From CAZPAH01 sp964584495 (GTDB lineage: Bacteria; Krumholzibacteriota; Krumholzibacteriia; Krumholzibacteriales; Krumholzibacteriaceae), in NCBI GenBank assembly GCA_964584495.1, contig CAZPAH010000093.1, forward strand, positions 1 through 11,318: DNA of 11,318 bases, read 5' to 3'. The notes under the pieces are model-generated. The model did not search any database and was not told the origin of the DNA. It worked only from the letters and a program-made list of their open reading frames with translations. Shown here in pieces: positions 7,657 to 11,318 of this stretch. Position 1 is the first letter of the stretch. Each line of letters begins with the position of its first letter. The translations under genes and the position numbers were made by a program.

Positions 7657-7797
7657 CGGACCTCCCTCGGCCTTTGAACCGTATGTTTCCTAAAGTTACC
7701 AACACATGCCCAATTCGATCGCTCTCAATGGAACGCCCGAACAGCGGCGAATAATTCTGACGCATGCTCCGGCCGCTATTTGGATTAAAGAGGATTA

Positions 7798-7810
7798 TTG
7801 CAAGCTGCAA
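7798..7810. promoter_or_regulatory. Palindrome at the beta-helix operon transcription start (candidate operator)
   Basis: TTGCA-AGC-TGCAA is a 5-3-5 inverted repeat immediately downstream of the minus-strand -10 box at 7817-7822, so it covers the predicted start of transcription (about 7810). A repressor bound here would block initiation. The size is small and a chance palindrome is possible. Confidence 0.35.
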
Positions 7811-7816
7811 GACACG

Positions 7817-7845
7817 ATTATATACGACCCCTATCGATAATACAA
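7817..7845 (-). promoter_or_regulatory. Sigma-70-type promoter of the minus-strand operon
   Basis: Read on the minus strand, TTGTAT (7840-7845) is followed by a 17-base spacer and a perfect TATAAT (7817-7822). Transcription would start near 7810, giving a leader of roughly 154 bases before the beta-helix gene. No riboswitch-like structure was recognised in that leader. Confidence 0.7.
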
Positions 7846-7900
7846 CTTGTTTTATCAGCGGCGGCGAGTCTTCATGTCAGGCCTTCCCGCGAGAATTCAT

Positions 7901-7929
7901 TTGATCTATTTCACCGCCGATTCTATACT
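7901..7929 (+). promoter_or_regulatory. Sigma-70-type promoter of the mechanosensitive channel gene
   Basis: TTGATC (7901-7906), a 17-base spacer and TATACT (7924-7929). Transcription would start near 7936, about 96 bases before the TTG start at 8032. Its position inside the open frame that runs back to 7798 argues that the frame's upstream part is not translated. It diverges from the minus-strand promoter 56 bases away. Confidence 0.6.
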
Positions 7930-8018
7930 TCGATCCCACCTCGGCTTAACTTGGCCGTAACAGCGAGCCTTGTCAGGTCGGGCGGAATGGAAAACCATCG
8001 GCCCATCTCGCTTTTAGC

Positions 8019-8025
8019 AGGGAGG
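8019..8025 (+). promoter_or_regulatory. Strong ribosome binding site before a TTG start
   Basis: AGGGAGG ends 6 bases before the TTG at 8032-8034. The next in-frame ATG (8044) is 18 bases away and the upstream ATG (7987) has no properly spaced site, so this sequence decides the start of the channel gene. Confidence 0.75.
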
Positions 8026-8031
8026 TTCACG

Positions 8032-8844
8032 TTGAGCAACGTAATGGAACAGCTCGTCCCGTTCGCCACAAACTACGGTATAAAGATCATCGGTGCGATA
8101 TTGATCCTCATAGTCGGTCGGATCGCCGCCGGGATCGCCCGCAAGTTCATGAGAAAACTTCTCACGAGGGTGAAGACGGATCCATCCATCATCAGCTTCG
8201 TCAGTAGTCTCATATATGTCATGATATTGGTTTTTTCGGTTATCGCAGCACTTGCGAAATTCGGAGTAGAGACGGCTTCATTCATCGCGATTATGGGGGC
8301 GGCCGGTTTCGCCGTCGGATTCGCCATGCAGGGTTCCCTATCCAATTTCGCCGCCGGTCTCCTCGTACTCGTATTTCACCCGTTCAAGGTGGGAGACTTT
8401 ATCGATGCGGCGGGGGTCGCCGGGACGGTGAAGGAAATAAAACTCTTCAACACCGTTATCGCCACCCCCGACAACATCAAAATAATCGTGCCGAACGGAA
8501 AGATCCACGGCGACGTGATAAAGAATATCACCGCGTTCGACACGAGGAGGATCGACATGTCGGTAGGCATCTCGTACGGCTCCTCAATCCAGGGAGCTTA
8601 CGATATCATATCGGGCATCCTGAAAAACGACGGGAGGGTACTATCGGAACCGGCCCCCCAGATCGCGGTCGCCGAACTGGCCGACTCGAGCGTCAATATC
8701 GTCGTCAGGCCGTGGGTCAAGAAGGAAGACTACTGGGCCGTCAAATTCGACTTCACGCGAAGGGTCAAGGAGGCTTTCGACGAGGCCGGTATAGAGATAC
8801 CATTCCCCCAGCACGATATACACATGATTTCGGAAAACGCATGA
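8032..8844 (+). CDS. mscS: Small-conductance mechanosensitive channel (MscS family)
   Basis: A 270-residue inner-membrane channel that opens under membrane tension and releases solutes during hypo-osmotic shock. It has three transmembrane helices (about residues 17-36, 56-75 and 82-112). The pore helix TM3 has the family's Ala/Gly packing, IMGAAGFAVGFAMQGSLSNF, followed by the cytoplasmic beta domain with PFKVGDFI, AGVAGTVKEI and the PNGKI motif, and the terminal alpha/beta domain with AGIEIPFPQ. Length and order match Escherichia coli MscS (286 residues). The start is the TTG at 8032, chosen for its ribosome binding site; the frame is open back to 7798, but that part has no MscS character and overlaps the promoter. 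It appears to be a single-gene unit with its own promoter, divergent from the beta-helix operon. Confidence 0.93.
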   Translation: MSNVMEQLVPFATNYGIKIIGAILILIVGRIAAGIARKFMRKLLTRVKTDPSIISFVSSLIYVMILVFSVIAALAKFGVETASFIAIMGAAGFAVGFAMQGSLSNFAAGLLVLVFHPFKVGDFIDAAGVAGTVKEIKLFNTVIATPDNIKIIVPNGKIHGDVIKNITAFDTRRIDMSVGISYGSSIQGAYDIISGILKNDGRVLSEPAPQIAVAELADSSVNIVVRPWVKKEDYWAVKFDFTRRVKEAFDEAGIEIPFPQHDIHMISENA

Positions 8845-8847
8845 CAC

Positions 8848-8866
8848 GCCGCCCGCATGCGGCTTT
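8848..8866 (+). terminator. Weak hairpin just after the channel gene
   Basis: GCCGC (8848-8852) pairs with GCGGC (8859-8863) around a 6-base loop and is followed by TTT and then GATTCTTCT. The site also contains the perfect palindrome CCGCATGCGG. The short stem and broken T run make it a weak terminator candidate. Confidence 0.3.
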
Positions 8867-8873
8867 GATTCTT

Positions 8874-8905
8874 CTCCGCCCCCCTTCGGCCGATCGGGGG
8901 CGGAG
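8874..8905. terminator. GC-rich stem-loop between channel gene and efflux operon
   Basis: CTCCGCCCCC (8874-8883) and GGGGGCGGAG (8896-8905) form a perfect 10-base-pair stem with a 12-base loop. It lies 30 bases after the channel stop codon and ahead of the next operon's control region, where a terminator is expected. There is no T tract on either side, so it may be a Rho-assisted or transcript-end-protecting structure rather than a classical intrinsic terminator. Confidence 0.5.
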
Positions 8906-8913
8906 CCGCGTTC

Positions 8914-8966
8914 GTTACAAATTGTTACAATTACGGTTTATCGTTGTAACAGTTCAAATGTATATT
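8914..8966 (+). promoter_or_regulatory. Candidate operator/promoter of the RND efflux operon
   Basis: GTTACAA occurs at 8914-8920 and 8924-8930, exactly 10 bases apart, and its complement TTGTAAC at 8944-8950. The middle copy sits in TTGTTACAA and the third in TTGTAACAG, both near-palindromes. A TATATT at 8961-8966 could be the -10 box; the -35 position (about 8938-8943, TTATCG) is poor. The third half-site would fall inside the promoter spacer. Efflux operons are commonly under a local repressor or activator, but no regulator gene is present in the window. Confidence 0.45.
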
Positions 8967-9032
8967 CTCTTGTAGGATCAAAGTATCGCGAGTCACGACG
9001 AGCCTTTTCCGGCAACGAGAGGAATAAATGCA

Positions 9033-10226
9033 ATGAGCAGAAGAACCGTCACAATTATAACCGCGGCGATAATCATCTCCAGTCTAGCGGTGAGCGCCGT
9101 CCTCAGCAACATGAAAAAACCGGTCAGCAGGAGACAGCTTCCGAAAAAAGATACATCGGTGAGGACGATCACCGTGGAAAACTCCGATATCCGCACCGAT
9201 ATCACCATCACGGGACGGCTCTCCGCCCTGGACAAGGTCGAGGTCTACGCCGAGGTTTCGGGGACCCTCCTGCCCACGGGAAAGCGCTTCAAGCCGGGAA
9301 ACAGCTTCACCGCGGGCGAACCTCTCATCAGGATCGATGAATCGGTATACCGCAACAACATGCTCGCGCAGAAGAGCAGCCTGCTGAACCGCCTCACCAT
9401 GCTCCTGCCGGATCTTTCGATAGACTTTCCTGGAAACGCGGGAGTCTGGAAAAGCTACCTCGAGAATTTCGACCTTACGAAGCCGCTGGCGCCGCTGCCG
9501 GAAACCGAAAACGGCAAGGAACGGTACTATATCGCCTCGCGCGATATCTACAGCCAGTTCTACACTATAAAGAGCATGGAGGCGACCCTCGACAAGTACA
9601 CTATACGCGCTCCCTTCAACGGCGTAGTCACTTCATCTCAGATCAATCCCGGCACCCTGGTGCGACAGGGGCAGAAACTCGGAGAATTCAGCAGCACGGC
9701 GATATTCGAGATGGAGGCCTTCGCCGGCATCAGCGAGGTCCTGCTCCTATCCCCCGGGATGCCGGTTACTCTGACAAGCAGCGACATGCCGGGAAGCTAC
9801 TCCGGAAAGATCAGCCGCATCAACGAGGTGATCGACCCTAAGACACAGCTCGTCGCGATCTACATCAATACCGACGACCCCCGCTTAAGGGACGGTCTGT
9901 ACATGACCGCTCATATCGAGAGCTCCTCGATCGAAAGTGCCGTCCGGATACCGCGCGGAGTGCTCACTGACGGCAACCGGATTCCAGTAATCGAGGATTC
10001 GATATTGATCTTCAAGGAGGTAACCCTGGCGGCCGTCGAGGACGGCCAGGTAATCGTCCAGGGTTTGCCCGATGGAACAGAGGTCGTCGTCGAAATGCCC
10101 GCGGATGCCGTTGAAGGAACCGTATTATCCATTTCCGGCGGAAGCGGTTCTCAGGCCGGTCCCGGAGACGATCGGAAAACGGACGAGGGCAAGAACAGGC
10201 CGAATGGAGAAGGTGGGAAACAGTGA
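9033..10226 (+). CDS. RND efflux periplasmic adaptor (membrane fusion protein, HlyD/AcrA type)
   Basis: A 397-residue adaptor that links an inner-membrane RND pump to an outer-membrane channel. It is anchored by an uncleaved N-terminal helix (about residues 5-23); there is no lipobox cysteine. The first half of the lipoyl/barrel-sandwich domain is about 60-103 (GRLSALDKVEVYAEVSG), then a short helical hairpin region (105-187) with a proline-containing insert. The second lipoyl half is about 189-220 (YTIRAPFNGVV, NPGTLVRQGQKLGEF), followed by the beta-barrel (224-300) and membrane-proximal domain (302-366). The last 30 residues are a Gly/Asp/Lys-rich, probably disordered tail. The hairpin wording (LLPDLSIDFPG, WKSYLENFD, KPLAPLPE) recalls, from memory, Bacteroidetes-type adaptors. 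GAGAGG lies 10 bases before the ATG. The stop overlaps the pump start as GTGA, so translation is probably coupled. Confidence 0.92.
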   Translation: MSRRTVTIITAAIIISSLAVSAVLSNMKKPVSRRQLPKKDTSVRTITVENSDIRTDITITGRLSALDKVEVYAEVSGTLLPTGKRFKPGNSFTAGEPLIRIDESVYRNNMLAQKSSLLNRLTMLLPDLSIDFPGNAGVWKSYLENFDLTKPLAPLPETENGKERYYIASRDIYSQFYTIKSMEATLDKYTIRAPFNGVVTSSQINPGTLVRQGQKLGEFSSTAIFEMEAFAGISEVLLLSPGMPVTLTSSDMPGSYSGKISRINEVIDPKTQLVAIYINTDDPRLRDGLYMTAHIESSSIESAVRIPRGVLTDGNRIPVIEDSILIFKEVTLAAVEDGQVIVQGLPDGTEVVVEMPADAVEGTVLSISGGSGSQAGPGDDRKTDEGKNRPNGEGGKQ

Positions 10227-11318
10227 GAAACGCAATACGTCCATTCATCAAGTACCCGATTCTGGGGAACGTAATAATAGTAGCCCTGTTTATGTTCGGG
10301 TACATAGGATTCACGAGTCTCAATACGACCTTTTTCCCTCCCCAGCCCAGCAGGATGATCATCGTCCAGGCATCCTACCCTGGGGCCTCTCCCGAGGAGA
10401 TAGAAGAGGGGATAGTCACCAAGATCGAGGACAATCTAAAAGGAATCTCAGGGATAGAAAGGGTGACATCCGTCTCGCAGGAGAATTTCTGTACGATAAA
10501 CATCCGCGTGCTTACCGATTTCGATGCGAACATAGTCATCCAGGACGTCAAGGACGCCGTAAATCAGATCAGCTCGTTTCCCGTGGGTATGGAGAGAATA
10601 TCCACGTACAGGCAGGAGCCGCGGACCTTCGCAATCGATCTTATTATCGTGGGCGATACAGATCTCAAGACCCTGAAGTGGAACGCCCGCCAGACCGAGC
10701 GCGACCTCCTGTCGATAGACGGGATATCCAAGGTTTCCCTCTCCGGGTTTCCCGACGAGGAGATAGAGATTGCGGTCCGGGAGGATGCGATGCGGGCCTA
10801 CGGGCTGACGTTCGATGAGATCCTCAACGCGGTCAGGACCGCCAACATCCAGGTCACCGGAGGAAAGATAAAGGGACTCGAGGAAGAACTTCTGATCCGG
10901 GCCGACCTTAAGGGATATTTCGCTCAGGAGCTTGCAGGCATCATCGTACGCTCGAACGAGAACGGAGCCCTGGTCAGGCTCGGCGACGTCGCCGACCTGA
11001 GGGACCGCTGGTCGGAGGACCCAAATAGGATCTATTACAACGGCAAGCCAGCCGTAAGGGTATCGGTCGACAACACGAACAAGGAAGACCTTTTCTTCAT
11101 AGCGGGAGCGGTCAAGGATTACGCGGCCCGATTCAACGAAACACACGACATTATAAAGTGCGAGGTCTTCCGCGACGGTTCCGAGATAATCAACGACCGT
11201 GTAAAAATCCTCCTGACCAACGGCATGATAGGGATGTTCCTGGTCCTTCTCTTTCTATCCCTCTCCCTAAACCCGCACATATCGTTCTGGGTCGCCCTGG
11301 GCATACCGGTATCGTTCG
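10223..11318 (+). CDS. RND efflux transporter, inner-membrane pump (5' part, cut by window edge)
   Basis: The frame is open from GTG 10223 to the end, about 365 residues. It starts inside the adaptor's stop codon (GTGA), with AGGTGGG 5 bases upstream as ribosome binding site. TM1 is about residues 13-34 (ILGNVIIVALFMFGYIGF), followed by FFPPQPSR and the RND-typical ASYPGASPEEIEEGI segment. The porter-domain part includes VSQENFCTINI and IVIQDVKDAVNQISSFP, and a later stretch reads LVRLGDVADL. TM2 begins about 332 (NGMIGMFLVLLFLSLSL), and the window ends just as TM3 should begin, at ALGIPVSF. Members of this superfamily exchange protons for drugs or other compounds across the envelope. The TM4 aspartates that carry protons lie beyond the edge, so substrate class and completeness cannot be judged. 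Confidence 0.93.
   Translation, partial: MRNAIRPFIKYPILGNVIIVALFMFGYIGFTSLNTTFFPPQPSRMIIVQASYPGASPEEIEEGIVTKIEDNLKGISGIERVTSVSQENFCTINIRVLTDFDANIVIQDVKDAVNQISSFPVGMERISTYRQEPRTFAIDLIIVGDTDLKTLKWNARQTERDLLSIDGISKVSLSGFPDEEIEIAVREDAMRAYGLTFDEILNAVRTANIQVTGGKIKGLEEELLIRADLKGYFAQELAGIIVRSNENGALVRLGDVADLRDRWSEDPNRIYYNGKPAVRVSVDNTNKEDLFFIAGAVKDYAARFNETHDIIKCEVFRDGSEIINDRVKILLTNGMIGMFLVLLFLSLSLNPHISFWVALGIPVSF

Noticed and set aside
5365..7677. Plus-strand open frame of 770 codons antisense to the beta-helix gene
   Set aside because: It mirrors the codon register of a confident gene with strong third-position bias. Its translation is rich in Arg, Val and His and repeats only because the sense modules repeat; it has no domain, signal or ribosome binding site.
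7798..8031. 78-residue N-terminal extension of the MscS channel
   Set aside because: It would begin upstream of the likely promoter (7901-7929), shows no MscS similarity, and the TTG at 8032 has a strong, well-spaced ribosome binding site.
10072..10818. Plus-strand 248-codon frame overlapping the adaptor and pump genes
   Set aside because: It is a +1 shadow of the adaptor and pump frames, with an Arg/Asp-rich translation of no recognisable family; the GTG-started pump frame explains the region.
10448..11146. Minus-strand 232-codon frame antisense to the RND pump
   Set aside because: Mirror reading of a clear RND transporter with no independent start signal or domain.

Overview
The window looks like chromosome from a Gram-negative, probably uncultivated bacterium of the wider Fibrobacteres-Chlorobi-Bacteroidetes (FCB) neighbourhood; candidate phyla such as Krumholzibacteriota, Eisenbacteria or Latescibacteria would fit. 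This is inference. It rests on two secreted proteins ending in the QNxPNPFNPST...SGVYFYR...KKMIxxR type of C-terminal domain (FlgD-Ig / type IX secretion-like), on an RND pump and adaptor whose wording resembles Bacteroidetes-type pumps, and on GC-rich third codon positions. No rRNA, tRNA, IS element, phage gene or CRISPR array was seen.

Left part (93-7656, all minus strand): three genes transcribed leftwards with gaps of only 46 and 51 bases, probably one operon. In transcription order they encode (1) a 1619-residue exported protein with six right-handed parallel beta-helix modules, a dockerin-like pair, a cohesin-like beta-sandwich and a C-terminal sorting-type domain; (2) a 699-residue exported protein with three cohesin-like domains alternating with two Big2-like Ig domains and the same type of C-terminal domain; (3) a small ferritin-like/rubrerythrin-like diiron protein. 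A consensus-like sigma-70 promoter (TTGTAT-N17-TATAAT) lies about 160 bases before gene 1, with a small palindrome at the predicted transcription start. A dockerin-bearing surface protein next to a tri-cohesin protein suggests a non-cellulosomal extracellular assembly. That is the most interesting feature of the window. A possible convergent gene tail occupies bases 2-67.

Middle (7657-9032): a divergent intergenic region carries opposed promoters, the minus one above and a plus one (TTGATC-N17-TATACT). The plus promoter drives a 270-residue MscS-type mechanosensitive channel that I start at a TTG codon (8032). After it come two stem-loops and a regulatory-looking stretch with three GTTACAA/TTGTAAC half-sites.

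Right part (9033-11318, plus strand): an RND efflux operon, with a periplasmic adaptor (membrane fusion protein) overlapping the start of the inner-membrane RND pump by a GTGA junction. The pump is cut by the window edge after about 365 residues. No outer-membrane factor gene is visible; it may lie outside the window.
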